DNA of 64,000 nucleotides from the NCBI GenBank assembly GCA_026225945.1, contig JAMJFZ010001749.1, positions 1 to 64,000 on the forward strand, written 5' to 3'. Source of the DNA: Cricetomys ansorgei. Taxonomy: Eukaryota > Chordata > Mammalia > Rodentia > Nesomyidae. Each line of letters starts with the position of its first letter. The stretch's first letter is position 1. The notes beneath the pieces were generated by a model. The model searched no databases, was not told where the DNA came from, and saw only the letters and a program-made list of their open reading frames with translations. This document shows, piece by piece, positions 33,745 to 46,005 of the stretch. The position numbers were made by a program, and so were the translations under genes.

Positions 33745-35200
33745 CTGGGCCCAGCGCCCATGGATGTAACCCAGCACTCTGAGGTTAAGGCAGGAAGAGC
33801 TATGAGGTTGAGGTCAGCCTGGACTATAGGAATGAGACTCTGAGGGGCAGGGAGGAGGAGAAGCAGAAGCATCCCCTCACATGAAAACTTTAAATTTATT
33901 AACCGCGTAGCTAGCAGATGCTTGGCAAGCAGGCTGCGTGTTTTCCACCTCTGTTCATGTGATTCTCAATTATGGAAATTTTAATTATTCGTTGTCCTTA
34001 GAGCAGTTCTCAAAAGGTTAGTTTTGAAATATTTTTAAGATTATGTATTCCACCAGGCTGTGGTGACACATGCCTTTAATCCCAGCACTTGGTAGGCAGA
34101 AAGCACGCAGATCTCTGTGAGTTCGAGGCCAGCCTGATCTACAGAGTGAGTTCTAGGACAGCCAGAGAAACCTTGTCTCAGAAAACAAAAGAAATATATA
34201 TATCCCCCAAAGGGAGTATGTGTTTCCCAGCCTTTATGAAATTATTTTCTGTTTTTTGTTTGTTTTATGCAAAATTTCCTCATTTTGTAACCTTGCAAAA
34301 TTCCTGCCTCAGCATCATCATTGCACCACCACACCCAGCATGAATGAAGTATTTAAAAACAATACCCAGGGCTGGCAAGATGGCACAGCTGCTAAGAACC
34401 CGTGTATCTCACATCAGGAAGTTTGCCACTGCCTGTAACTCCAGTTCTGGGGCCTCACACCCGCTTCTGCCGTCCTTAGACATCTGCACACACCGTGTAC
34501 ATTACACATCTCGCACAGAGTCTCTGTGTAGCTCTCACTGGCCTGAAACTCACTGTGTAGACCAGGCTGGTCTCAATCTACCATACTTTTCTTTTTCTTT
34601 TTTTTTTTTTCTGGTTTTTCAAGACAGGGTTTCTCTGTTGTAACTCTGGCTGTCCTGGAACTCACTCTAGACCGAGCTGACCTTGAATTCATAGACTCCC
34701 CTCTCTCTGCCTCCAGACTGCTGTGTTTAAAAGCATGTGCCACCTTTGCCCAGACACCATGCTTTTCTTAAATAAATATTTTTTTAATGAAAATAAAGGG
34801 CTGGAGAGATTGCTCAGTGGCTAAGGGCACTTGCTGCTCTTGCAGAGGACCTGGGTTTGATTCCCACACCCACATGGCAACTCATAACCATCTGGAACTC
34901 CAGTTCCAGGGGATCCAACTTCCTCTTCTGGCCTCCACAGGCACTGCATGATGTGGTACACAGATATACATGCAGGCAAGACATCCACACACATTTAAAA
35001 AGTAGATATCAAAAAACACGAATAAAATCTTTTTCTTTCTTTCTTTCCTCCCTTCCTCCCCACTGGTTTTTCGAGACAGAGTAGCCCTGGCTGTCCTGGA
35101 ACTCACTCTGTAGACCAGACTTGCCTAGGTCTCACAGAGATCCGACTACCTCTGCCTCCTGAATGCTAGAATTAAAGGTTTCAGCCACCCCTCCTGGCCA
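33745..35200. mobile_element. Dense SINE cluster
   Basis: B1-like (+) about 33745-33860; B1 (+) 34050-34195; B2/B3-like (+) 34368-34510; B1 (-) 34520-34745; B2/B3 (+) 34798-35035; B1 (-) 35060-35200. Each shows its family text, for example AAGACAGGGTTTCTCTGTTG for minus-strand B1. Confidence 0.75.
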
Positions 35201-36675
35201 AATAAAATCTTTTAGAAAAAGATTTATTATTTTTTTATTCATGTGTATTATTGTGTGTCTATGTGAGAGCCTGTGCTTGTGTGTGCAAAATATATCTTTC
35301 TTAAACATTTATCAACAGGCTTTCAACTTAGAGGAAGTCTCTGCTGCAGTCTTTATTTAATCTCCCCTTTCCAATCCAACAAAGCAGTCACAATCTGTTT
35401 TCTTTTCCTAGGTGTTTCCTCACAGTACCTAAAGGGTGCAGGCTATTTACCAATTGCTTCAATAAAAAAGTAAATTGAATAGCAACGAATATATATAGAA
35501 AGGGAGAAAGCTGATATCATGTTCATGTGTGGGTTATACGGGATGAACCCAGGGCCTCAGGCATGCTAGTCAAGTCCTCTACCTATAGGACAGTGCCTAT
35601 ATCCTTAGTCTAATAGACATCTTGACTAAGTGGCTGTATCAGAAGAATCTGATACCACACTCAGAGACATAGCATACTTAACCTTAGAATTGTCAAGGCT
35701 GGACACTGCTGCCTGAGCCTGAGATACCCTACAGCTTTAACCCTAGGCAGCACACTGAGCCCAATTTTGTATCAGTTCTGCAGTTGACTTACAGTCACAT
35801 AAAACAGGAGCTTGGTGGGCAGGGGTGAGCCTTTTCTGAGGTATAGCTGCCTGCATCATTCCCATGCCTGTAAATAATGCTAAGAAACTCATTTACTGTC
35901 TCCAAGTTGGACTTCAGAACCTTTCGTAGGTCTGTTTGTTCCCCCTCCCTTGGAGTGAATAAATATTTCTTTTTACATCTCTTTAGGTCACAAGTACATC
36001 TGAAGACCCTTGGCACATAGCAGGCATTCAGTTAGCATTAATTGATTCTGCATTATATTTCCTAAATTGAGAGATGAAACGATTCCTTAGGGCTTCAACT
36101 TTGACCACTAGTCTTCCAAGTCATGTGACTCTAGGGCAAGCCAGGCCTTTTGCCTTTCGTGGCTCTCTGCTTTATAGTTGTCCTTGAGGCACTCATTGCT
36201 AAACCACAATTGAATCTTCATTGAGAGGGAACACAGGCCTTTCAAACACATGGCAATAGGCAGTAAGTTGGGGGTGGGGGGTGGGGAGCAGGATTCAGGA
36301 ATTCTGTCTCACAACTAAGCCTTCCAAGTCACTGCCAGGCCAGACCAGACAGCTAAGAGCTTCTCTCTCAAGATCCTTTATGCTTTCCCTTCCTGCTGGA
36401 GAGATGCAGAATGAGACTCCAAATCACCAGCATGGAAGCTAAGGCAGAGACATGTCTTGGAGAGAACTAGACATCACATTATTAAAATATTTAGGCTGGT
36501 CCATTGTCCAAATGTCTATTTATAATCATACTTTTATCTTTTTTCTAAGCTTGAAACTTAGGTTAAAAACAAAAAAGATATTTTTGAAAAATGACAGATG
36601 TTCTTCAGTCCTACAATGGAATGAGATGGTGTATAGTTTAGAGGGTAATTTTATTTCTTGTTCTCACTAAGAAAA
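35201..36675. other. Intergenic sequence
   Basis: A short minus-strand SINE remnant at about 35215-35290 and a MIR piece at 36005-36050. Nothing else recognised. Confidence 0.4.
36005..36050 (+). mobile_element. MIR 3' end fragment
   Basis: GGCACATAGCAGGCATTCAG is the typical 3' segment of MIR. Confidence 0.5.
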
Positions 36676-37025
36676 TGGAAGTGGGGACCAGAGAGATGGC
36701 TTAACTGGTAGAAGCCTCTTGTGTAGGCCTGATGATCTGAATTCAATCTCAGGATTTCCTAAGGTGACAGGAGAGAACCAACTCCCTGTAGTTGTCCTCT
36801 GACCTCCACAGGAGTGCCACAGCACACATGTGACAACACGCATACATGCATACACTCACACATAAAGAAATATTTTTACATGGCAATGAATCTTTTTCAG
36901 CTCAAAGATGCTTTCTCAGCCATGCATGGTGGCACACACCTACCATCCTAGCACTCAAGAAATGAAGGCAGGAGAATCAGGATTTTGAAGCTAGGACTAC
37001 ATTCAACCCTGTTTCAAAACAGAAC
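36676..37025 (+). mobile_element. B2/B3 SINE and B1 SINE
   Basis: GGGGACCAGAGAGATGGCTT begins the first. TGCATGGTGGCACACACCTA marks the B1. Confidence 0.75.
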
Positions 37026-37366
37026 AACACTTGAAGATGCCCTTTCTTAGCTTTGACTTTATTGACTTGCCTTTATGTTCCAGAACATTCTTTGCCAAAG
37101 CATGCTCTTTACATGCTGTGAATGACATTGAGGACTTTCTACATAGCAGAGAACTAAGATGGGGATGGAGGGGTGTGGCCTCTGAGAAGCCCCTTCCTGG
37201 CAGGGGCTTATGGAAGCATTGCTGTTTCCATCCAAAGGGAAAAAGCTTCACAGAGCCTTTCATCACCTTAGAGGGCCAGGGCACCACAAATAGGGGCTGC
37301 AAGGTCAGTGTGGGATCCAGACCCGAGGTAATAAGTAACAAATATAAGAATGTTGTAGGTGATTTC

Positions 37367-37399
<33 letters not shown>

Positions 37400-37414
37400 G
37401 GTTTTTGTTTTGTT

Positions 37415-37800
37415 TGTTTTTTTGAGACAGGGTTTCTCTGTTGTAACTCTGGCTGTCCTGGAACTCACTCTGTAGACCAGGCTGGCCTCAAATTCAGAGA
37501 TCCACCTTCCTCTACCTCCAGATTGCTGGGATTAAAGGCATGTGCAACCACTGCCAGGTTATTGTAAGTGATTGCTAAAAAAGATTTATTTTTATTGTTA
37601 GTTTATATGATTGAATGTTTTGCCTGTATGTATGTGTGTGTACCACATGCATGGCTGGTTCCTGTGGAGCCCAAAAGCAGGTTATTAAATCTCCTGGAAT
37701 CAGAGTTACAAACAAGCCACCTTGTGGGTCCTGGGAATTTAATCCAAGCCCTCTGCAAGAGCAACAAATATCTTAACCCCTAGGCTAGCTCTTCAGCCTG
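37415..37800 (-). mobile_element. B1 SINE and B2/B3 SINE
   Basis: GAGACAGGGTTTCTCTGTTG then GTAGACCAGGCTGGCCTCAA (B1, to about 37562). CTTAACCCCTAGGCTAGCTC closes the second. Confidence 0.85.
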
Positions 37801-38024
37801 TTGCAGGTATTTTATATGCATTATTTCTACTAGGGAGAGTACTGTGTGAAATCTGAACATTACTAATGGAAAAACTGTTCAGCTTTGGGCTAAAGGCTCA
37901 TGAGCTCCAGGAATATAAAGCCTGTATTTCCTCCACTGATCTGTCACCAAGGCCCAGGAAATGCAGTTCATATGTGGTTCGCATAAACTACCCATGTGGA
38001 TGATTTGGCATTAATGATATACAG

Positions 38025-38240
38025 GTGGGCTCTAGAGTTGGATTGTCCAGGCTCAAATCTTAGCTAGATATTTTACTAGCTTTCTGATTTGTTCAAGGTG
38101 TTTACCTCACCCCATTCACCTTCCTAGTGGGAGTAATAATGTTACCTACTTGATAACTGTCATGCTAGTAAAAGAGGTTACACAGGAGGCACTAAGGATT
38201 GTGCCCAGCTTCTAGGAAGTGCTCAATAACAGGCTGCCCA
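38025..38240 (+). mobile_element. MIR SINE, near full length
   Basis: GGATTGTCCAGGCTCAAATC, TTACTAGCTTTCTGATTTG, GGGAGTAATAATGTTACCTA and the end GAAGTGCTCAATAA follow MIR from the tRNA-related core to the 3' end. Confidence 0.75.
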
Positions 38241-38884
38241 TTGCTGCTGCTTTTCATCTAGAAGAAACAGAGCTTTCTGGAATTGGCCAAAGTGCTGAGT
38301 TTGTGGGAAATTTATCCCCAGACAATTTCAATGAATGGTTTGCCCTGAGCTTTTGCCCTTGAACAAAAAAGACTATTTCCTAGCTGTGAGATGGAGACTC
38401 CATGTATGCTCCAGGCTCCCTTGGGCTCCTCTCTAACCTTGCTTTCTGTGCTGTGGGTCAGCTGAGGCTAAATTAGAATACTCAGAGAACACAGGGAAAC
38501 CCAAGCAACCCTTGCTTACTTCATAAAAGCTGATGAAAGACAGGAACTTATCACTGGGAGCCTTTGTTTTTCTTCTTAACTGAAAGATTTTTCCATATAA
38601 ATAAGCTTAACTTCTTATTTCATAAAATTAATACTGAATAAAATGTTTACTATCTGAACAGTTGCACCCAGTTTTATGTGCCCCTTAATATGACAGCAGC
38701 ATTGCTCAGTACTGGGGATGTAACTCCACAGCAGAGCCAGAGCTTAGTGAAAATGAACGGCACCCCAGGTCCAACCTATAACAGCAAGAACACTCAGTTA
38801 TATCAGAAAACCAATAAAATAGACAATGAAGGATTTCTAACGCTCTGGTTTAAAAAAATGATGAAATATTTCAACAAAGCTGAG

Positions 38885-39139
38885 CCGAGCCAGGTATAGT
38901 GGCATACTCCTGAAATCCCAGCAACTACAGAGTTAGAGGTAGGAGTATCATAAATTCAAGGCCAGCCTGGGCTACACAGTGAGTTGCAGGCTACTATGGT
39001 TTATATAGTGAGACATAAATTCTATCTAAGGGCCCAAAGATGGCTCAAGGGCAGAAGCACTTGCTTTCCAAGTCTGAAAACCTGAGTTCAGTCCCTAGAA
39101 TTCACAATGGAAAGTGAGAACTGAAGGTGTTAGAGGACC

Positions 39140-39186
<47 letters not shown>

Positions 39187-39994
39187 AAAAAATAAAGTTA
39201 AGTCATGTAGTAGTGGCTCATGCCCAGAGGCAGGCAGATCCGTGTGAGTTCAAGGCCGGCCTGGTCAACAGAGTGAGCTCCAGAATAGCCAGAGTTGCAA
39301 CAGAGAAACCCTGTCTCGAAAAACCAAAACCAAACAAACAAACAAAACAAAAGAAAAAACAAAGCAAAACAATAATAAATAAATAAATAAAGTTAATGAT
39401 CATAATTGGGTGTGGTGGTGCACATCTGTAATCCCAGCACTTGGGAGGGGGAGGCCAGGTGGGTTATTCATCTTCTGGTTGGTTGTACAGCAAGTTCAGG
39501 GCCAACTTTGGCTACCTGAGACCCCATCCCAAAACAAACAACAACAACAGAAAAGCAAGGAAGAAAGTAAGTCAGCGTTTACAAACAAGCCTTTTTGAAA
39601 GAATGGATCCGCAAGGCGAATTTTCCGCAAGTCATAGGAGACAGCGCCATCTACTGACCATGAAATTTGCTGGCCTAGAATGAGCAGGGACAGGAGGGAA
39701 GCTGAGGGAAGTGGTTTCCTGATCTATTGAGATGGGTTTTTTGTTGTTGTTTTTAGTGCGCTGGTGCATCTGAATGTCCAGGTTCCATCTATGTTAATCT
39801 GCTTTCCATTGTCAAAATAAAGACTGGATAAATCCGCTTACGGAAAGAAACCAGCCCAACAGGTAAAGTGTTGAGCAAGCCTGATGACCTGAGTGTGATC
39901 CTAGGACCCATCTGAAAGTGGAAGTAGACTGACTGTCCTCTGATCTCATGTTATGGTACACACCTATCCCACCTGTCCATATTCACCTGTGTGC

Positions 39995-40038
<44 letters not shown>

Positions 40039-40200
40039 TTGAAAAAAATGTTTTAATTGACTAGACATGATGGAACACACTTTTAAGTCCCAACACTTAG
40101 AAGGCAGAGGTAGGCAGATCTCTGTAAGTTCAAGGACAGCCTGATCTACATGCGTTCCAAGCTAGCCAGAGCTACATACACACATACATATACATACATA
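38885..40200 (+). mobile_element. Run of six plus-strand SINEs with two CA repeats
   Basis: B1 38890-39020; B2/B3 39030-39200 with a CA tail (39146-39184); B1 39200-39390; B1-like 39403-39550; B2/B3 39850-40035 with a CA tail (39998-40033); B1 40055-40200. Confidence 0.75.
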
Positions 40201-41419
40201 AATAAAATAAAAATTAAAAGTCTTATATAAAAGGAGTAAACTTGTGTTTTGGCTCACTGTAGCAGTATACCTAAGTTGTTGCTCGCCAGTAAAGACAAGG
40301 AGACAGTTTCATATCTACAAACCCTGCCAGACCTCAGCAGAGGGAACCATCTATCATGGCAAGCACTATACTGGACAGTGGAACCCCGATTGTCTCATCT
40401 CAGGGGTTTTATTGACGCAGAAGCTCCTCGGGTGTTCTATTGATAGCACGTGCAGATCATGAGGAATCAAACGTCTTTTAGATAAAGCCAACACCTGCAG
40501 ACAATACAAAATGCCAAAGTCTAGGCAGACCTTCCCCCAACAATGCACAAAAGAACTGTTTTAAACATAACTAGAAACAAACTTCTGCAACAATTCACAG
40601 TTTCTGAGGTTCTGGTCTGTGGATGCTTAGCCCTGGTGCTTTGGGCCTGCCTGTGGCAGCACAGGACATCATGGCAGGAGTTGGTACTACCCTGCTCACC
40701 TCATGGCATCTAGGAAGCGAGAGAGGAGAGGCTGGCATCTCAATCTCCTCTTCAGGGGCACACACCAGGGATCTAACTTCCTTCTGCCAGGCCTTGTTTT
40801 GAAGTCCCAGGTACTCACAGTAGCAGCACAAAGCTGGAAGTCAAGCTTTTAACCCGTGGGGCCTCTGGGGACCATTCAAGATGCAAAATGGAGCATGCCC
40901 ATTCCTGTATGCTGTCCTGATGCCCAAGTCAGGCAGAGTTGTTTCTTCCCTCCTAATGTCCTAGCATCAAACCCAGGTATGATTCCACTGAAGTTCACCG
41001 GGGTGGGAGTGGTGGGTGGGAGTGGTGGGTGGGAGAACAAATGAGTTAATTAGGCTAATTTACAGACAATGGGTGAGGGATTATGGGCAGGACCCCAGGT
41101 GACCTTAAAGCTGCCACACTGGAAGGTCTGCATCCTGCAGGGATGATGGCTTCCCTGAGGCTATGTAGAAGGATGAAGTCCTTTCCTCATCTTTCCCTAC
41201 AGATATCCTCTGGCCCAGCCCCCAAGACTGGCTGCCATTAGGGAAGAATTGCATACAACTGGTTGGGAGGGGCTGTGGGTACTAAAGTGAGGCAGGTAAG
41301 GGTCCGTGGCCCTCCCCACCCACTTCTTCTATGAAGGAATGTAGTCAACAGGCCCAGGTGCCATGAGGTTTTTGCAAGCAGGCGCAGCAGAACTCTTGAG
41401 GATGGATCCCTAGCACCAT
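40201..41419. other. Intergenic sequence
   Basis: The part 40235-40560 looks like a decayed dispersed repeat of unknown family. A 13-bp unit (gggtgggagtggt) is repeated at 41003-41036. No gene seen. Confidence 0.4.
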
Positions 41420-41565
41420 ATAAACCAGGCATGGTGGCACATGCCTGTAATCCCAGCACTAGTGAGGTGGAGGCAGGAAGACAAGAAATTTTAGGCCATC
41501 TTCTGATATGTAGCAAGTTCAAAGCCAGCCTAGGCTACATGAGACCCTCTCTCAAAACAGGAACA
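41420..41565 (+). mobile_element. B1 SINE
   Basis: GGTGGCACATGCCTGTAATC and AGCCAGCCTAGGCTACATGA. Confidence 0.85.
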
Positions 41566-41640
41566 AATAAAATGAGCCTCAGTGCTGTGTGTACTATGAA
41601 AACCTTCCAAGTAAGAAAGGACACCATCTAACAAAGATGT

Positions 41641-41646
41641 TTTATT
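41641..41646 (-). terminator. AATAAA poly(A) signal, probable end of Muc13 transcript
   Basis: Canonical AATAAA on the minus strand, downstream of the Muc13 tail exon and outside any SINE body. The B1 at 41420-41565 begins just past it. Cleavage would fall near 41615-41630. Confidence 0.35.
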
Positions 41647-41776
41647 GGGTCATTGCCTTCCACAATGAACAATCAAAAACAAATAATAAAAATAGCAAAT
41701 AAAAATACCTTGTGAGAAGACCAGACATCAGACAGATATAAGGGCACAATTAATATTTAAAAAGACTGCTGGGTGT

Positions 41777-41778
<2 letters not shown>

Positions 41779-41819
<41 letters not shown>
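41779..41819. repeat. TG microsatellite
   Basis: About 20 TG units inside the candidate Muc13 3' UTR. Confidence 0.95.
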
Positions 41820-41823
<4 letters not shown>

Positions 41824-42833
41824 TGGTGGGCACTGTTAAGCCTTGTCATGGAGCAGGCTGAGGCCCAGTGAAGCATCTGTGGAATCCACATCATAGAGTG
41901 AACACAGCTCCAGACAGACAGAAGGCCTGTGATGTCACAGGGACCTCACACTGACTGCTGCCTTCATGGCTTTCCCAGGATCTATGTCTTGGGGCGGTCA
42001 GGACCTGAGAAGTGCCCATTAGCTGCCTGGGGAGGAACACCAAGGGAGGAGGTGCCACCTGCTACCTTCTCCTTCACTGGCCTTCCCAGCATGGCTTCTC
42101 TGGCCTCTCTCTACCACCCATGCTCATGTTTTTCCTCCCTGTTTTTCCTACCAACTAGCATCTGAAGGACTCGAATGTCCCCACGGAGGACAAAGCTAGT
42201 CTAAGCCTTCTCATTCTCATCAGAAGGTCTCCAGATTTGTTGAGACCTCCTGAGAAAGCTGGGGGATGCTTCTGTCTCTTGCCTGTCTTCTTGGAGTGAG
42301 GCACTTTCACAAGCCAGTGGCTGTTCAAGGAGTCCAGGGCCCAGAGCTCAGGACAGCACTGCCCAGGGATGGTTTATGACGGTGCTCCCTCTGGTTTGGA
42401 AATGCTGTTGGCCCAACAGGAATAAAAAGTCTCACACCAACCACCATCTTAGCATTTTGTATTAACTGGAGAAAATCAACTCTTACAAAAGCTCATATCT
42501 CTATGTCTGTTTAATTTCATGGGTGTGTCTTCAGCAAGCTGCATTCTTCACACAAGTTCATATTCAGAGAGGTTGGCGGATGGGATGGAGAGGAACATTT
42601 CATATCACAGCTTGTATGGGCTGGGCTGGGCAGGGTTCCAAATTCTTATCATTCTATATAGGAGGAGGCAGAGACAGAGACAAAACTTAGAAAAGATTCC
42701 CAAAGGCTACAGGAGAAAATTGAGATTTGTCAATTATTAACACTTTTGTCTTCTCCAGCTTTCTTCCTGTGTTCCCTTATGTCTCTGGGGTGTTTGTTTT
42801 GGGACAAGATTTCTCCCTGTGGCGTAGTCTGGT

Positions 42834-43199
42834 ATGGTGGTTTGAATGAGAACGGCCCTATAGACTCATATGTTTGAATACGTGGTTCCATTTGGTGGAA
42901 CTGTTCGAGAAGGCCTAGGAGGTGTGGTTCTGATGGAGGAGGTGTGTTACTGGGGGTGGTGTGGTGTGGTGCGGTTTCAAAGCCCACACCATTCCCAGTT
43001 AGCTCTCTTTGCCTCCTAATTTCAGATTAGGATGTAAGCTCCCAACTTCTTGTCCAGCACCATGCCTGCCTGCCTGCCAGCTGCCACGCTCTCCACCATG
43101 GTGGTCATACACTCTAACCCCCTGGAACTGTAAGCTCCAGTAAACTCTTTCTGCTATAAGAAGCCTTGGTCATAGTGTCTTATCATGTCAATGAAATAA
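42834..43199 (+). mobile_element. Rodent LTR-like repeat, family unassigned
   Basis: This is a familiar rodent repeat: 'ggtttgaatgagaa', 'ggtggaactgtt', 'cattcccagttagctctctt', 'catgcctgcctgcctgcc', 'aactgtaagctcc', and the end 'cttggtcatagtgtcttatc'. The position of the AGTAAA-like signal suggests an LTR or retroposon end. It lies between Itgb5 and the Muc13 coding exons. Confidence 0.6.
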
Positions 43200-43301
43200 C
43201 TAAGACCTCGCTTCAGGCTTATGGTCCTTGTGGCTCAGCCCCCCGCATGCTGGGATTACAGGTGTGTGTAACACTCCCAGGGTGTCTGGGTTTCTTGTTA
43301 T

Positions 43302-43376
43302 TTTTCCATTTTATTTTATTTTATTTTATTTTATTTTATTTTATTTTATTTTATTTTATTTTATTTTATTTTATTT

Positions 43377-43413
<37 letters not shown>
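43302..43413. repeat. TTTTA pentanucleotide repeat joined to TG repeat
   Basis: About 15 TTTTA units (43303-43379) run directly into about 16 TG units. A minus-strand B1-like fragment precedes at about 43230-43275. Confidence 0.95.
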
Positions 43414-43544
43414 ATGCGCATGCTAAGGTTTCAATATGTAACCCCAACTGGGCTAGCCTGGAACTCGCATATAGTTCAGCCTAAAACACAGAAATCTGCA
43501 TGCTCTGCTTCCTGAGTGCTAGTATTAAAAGTGTATGCCACCAC

Positions 43545-43915
43545 AAGCTGGGCAGTGGTGGTGCACACCTTTAATCCCAGCACTCGGGAGGCAGAGGCAG
43601 ACAAATCTCTGAGTTTGAGGTTCCCCTGGTCTTCAGAGTTCTAGAATAGCCAGGGCTACGTATAGAAACCCTGCCTCAAAAAAACCAGCCCCCTGTATGC
43701 CACCGTGTCCAGCATGTTTTTTATTTTGTTTTTGTTCTTTCCAATTATTTATTTATTTATTTTGATTTTTTTTTTTTTTTTTTTTCGAGACAGGGTTTCT
43801 CTGTGTAGTCCTTGCTGTCCTGGAACTTGCTCTGTAGCTCAAACTGGCCTCTGAACTCGCAGAGATCTGCCTGCCTCTGTCTTTGGGACTAAAGGTGTAT
43901 GACACCATATCTCAA
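43545..43915. mobile_element. B1 SINE (+) and B1 SINE (-) facing each other
   Basis: Plus copy to about 43690 (GGTGCACACCTTTAATCCCA). Minus copy at about 43770-43915 (GAGACAGGGTTTCTCTGTGT). Confidence 0.85.
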
Positions 43916-44289
43916 GACCCTTTTCTTTCTCTTTTACATTTCATTCATTTATTTGTGTTTGCGTATATGTTCACGTACGCGTATGTGCTTGCGTGTAGTC
44001 TACGTGTGGGGGGTCGAGCTCTTCAGTCCTTTGTCACTCTTCTCCCTAGAGTCACCTCTCACCAGCCCCAAACAACTATTCTTCATAAATCCTTCCTAAG
44101 GTAACAAAATGTTTTCAGCAAGACTTGTTTTCTCTCTTGTGAAATGGACTGCATTGAAGGAGGTAGTGTGGCCGAATGGGAGGCACCAGCTACATATGTA
44201 TGTTACATACACTATATATTATATAACTAATGTGCAATATATAACTCTTATATATTTATATATAAATATATATTTAATTATATCATATA

Positions 44290-45570
44290 GGCATGGGTAT
44301 TTTGCCTGCATATATGTTGTGCGCCTTGTGTGTGCCTGGTGCCAGTAGAGCCAGAGAGGGCATTGGATCCCCTGGGACTGGAGGGACAGACAGCTGTGAG
44401 CTACCATGTGGGTGCTGAGACTGAAACCCAGGTCATGTGGAAGAGCTGCTGAGCCGTCTCTCCAGCCCTGGCACTGGATTTGGAAATAAACTGTGTTGCT
44501 GTGGGATGTAGGGGAAGAAGACAGTTGCCTTTCTGCATTTGGCTGACAAGGCTCCCACAGACTCACGGGCAGCCACGTTCTTCCCAGGCCTGACCTAGAC
44601 CCCAGTCCTTTACACCCTAGGTGCTGCTGTCCCACGTACTTGAGTCATGGCCATGGAAGTGGATATTCAATCATTATTTTGTTTTATTTTTGGTATTATA
44701 AATTGAATATAGGACCTCACTATCTATTATTGACTTTCTTTTTAATAATTATTTAAGCAGTGCAAAGTACTAAGTTTCATCATGACACGGTCATATGCCA
44801 TTACATTTCGTTCTTAATTGTTCTCTTCATCTGTCACCCGAAACCAAGCTCTCAAATCATTTTCTTTTCTTTTGAAGTAGTGTCTTACTGAGATGGCCAA
44901 GCTGGCTGTGAACTTGCTATCTTCTTCTATCAGTCTCGTGAGAAGCTGTTATGATTGGCCCTGGCTAGAAGTAGATACTTTACTAATTTGTCTATTTATT
45001 ACACTTACATACTTACATGCCATAGTGTGCATGTGGAGGCGAGAGAATGATTTGTGATTGTTGGCTCTCTCCCCCCATCGTGTGGGTCCCAGGATTGAGC
45101 TCAGATCATCAGACTCAAAGGCAAGTGCTTACTGGCTGAGCCATCTCACCAGCTCGGAAATGGGTAAGTTGGAGGCACTCAAGGACTCTAAAACTGAACT
45201 ACTCTGTTTTATAAAAGAGGAACAAGAAACCTGAGACATTCAGAGACAGGTCTGAAGTCATGTAGACGGCCATTAGTGCTGGGGACCAAGTGATGGCAGT
45301 TGTAATGGCTGGGGCCTCTTTGCTTTAGCTTCATCTGTTTGCTATTAATTTTTTGAAGATTTGTTTACATTTTTATGTGTATGAGTGTTTTGCTTGCATT
45401 TGTGTATGTGCACTATGTGCTTGCCTGGAACATGTAGAAGTCAAAAAAGTCATTGGATCCCCTGGAACTAGAGTTAGAGATGGTTGTGAGTCACCATGTG
45501 GGTGCAGATCCGAGCCCATGTCCTCTGCAAGAGCAACTCTTAACCACGGAGCACCTCCCCAGACCTGCTT
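44290..45570 (-). mobile_element. Three minus-strand B2/B3 SINEs
   Basis: At about 44290-44470, 44990-45155 and 45350-45570. Each ends in text like GAGCCATCTCACCAGC. The last lies about 50 bp downstream of the Muc13 stop-codon exon. Confidence 0.75.
45205..45290 (+). mobile_element. MIR-like fragment
   Basis: TTTTATAAAAGAGGAACAAG, AAACCTGAGACATTCAGAGA and CAGGTCTGAAGTCATGTAG resemble the MIR text 'GAGGAAACTGAGGC...AGGTCACACAG'. Confidence 0.45.
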
Positions 45571-45618
45571 CAGCTTTGTCTGCCCATTACATTCTGCAAA
45601 GTCAGAGGTTGTACTCAC

Positions 45619-45814
45619 CTAGTAGCCAGGGTGAAGCATGCTTCGCTGGTTTGTATAGGGATTTGTGGTCTGACTGGGGAACCCTGTTCTGACTTTGGGG
45701 AAGATGCTGTTGTCAGCTCCAAAATTGCTGAAGCTGGTTTGATGCATTCGTACTTTAGGAAAGTCTTCCTCAATCAACTTCTGTTCTTCCACATTCCTCC
45801 TTTTGTTCCTTGAG
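45619..45814 (-). CDS. Muc13: Muc13 last coding exon: cytoplasmic tail and stop
   Basis: This 196-nt exon encodes a 64-residue tail beginning SSRNKRRNVEEQKLIEEDF and ending NQRSMLHPGY-stop. It shares EEE.LI.EDF, SVFPKVR-like (SIFPKVR) and NPY elements with human MUC13. The basic RNKRR stretch just inside the membrane is a usual stop-transfer signal, and NPY is a possible sorting or adaptor motif. The acceptor is GATTACAG|CT (phase 2). The stop codon TAG (45619-45621) is followed at once by GTGAGT, a strong donor, so the 3' UTR probably continues in another exon. The sequence EQKLIEEDF resembles the c-Myc tag epitope. Confidence 0.94.
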
Positions 45815-45904
45815 CTGTAATCAGTAAAATGAATTAGGACCTAGGATGGCAACAACGTTTCTTGGAAGAAATGTTACTTTTTAATTTTTATTTACTTATT
45901 TACC

Positions 45905-46005
45905 TATCTATTTTTTGAGACAGGACTTACTGTAGCCCTGGCTGTCCTGGAACTCACTGTGTGAGTCTGCCTGGAGATCTGCCTGGAGATAGCTGTATCT
46001 GTGAC
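45905..46005 (-). mobile_element. Truncated B1 SINE
   Basis: TTGAGACAGGACTTACTGTA and CTGGCTGTCCTGGAACTCAC. The rest of this intron to about 46890 shows no recognised feature. Confidence 0.75.

Larger units (their letters stand above)
41620..42465 (-). other. Muc13: Candidate Muc13 3' UTR exon
   Basis: A donor directly after the Muc13 stop codon implies a separate non-coding last exon. About 3.2 kb downstream I see a good minus-strand acceptor (TTTTCTCCAG|TTAAT, ending at 42466). About 820 nt further on there is an AATAAA signal (41641-41646). The interval is largely free of SINEs but contains a CA/TG microsatellite. No coding content is seen. This is inference from splice and poly(A) signals. 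Confidence 0.35.
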
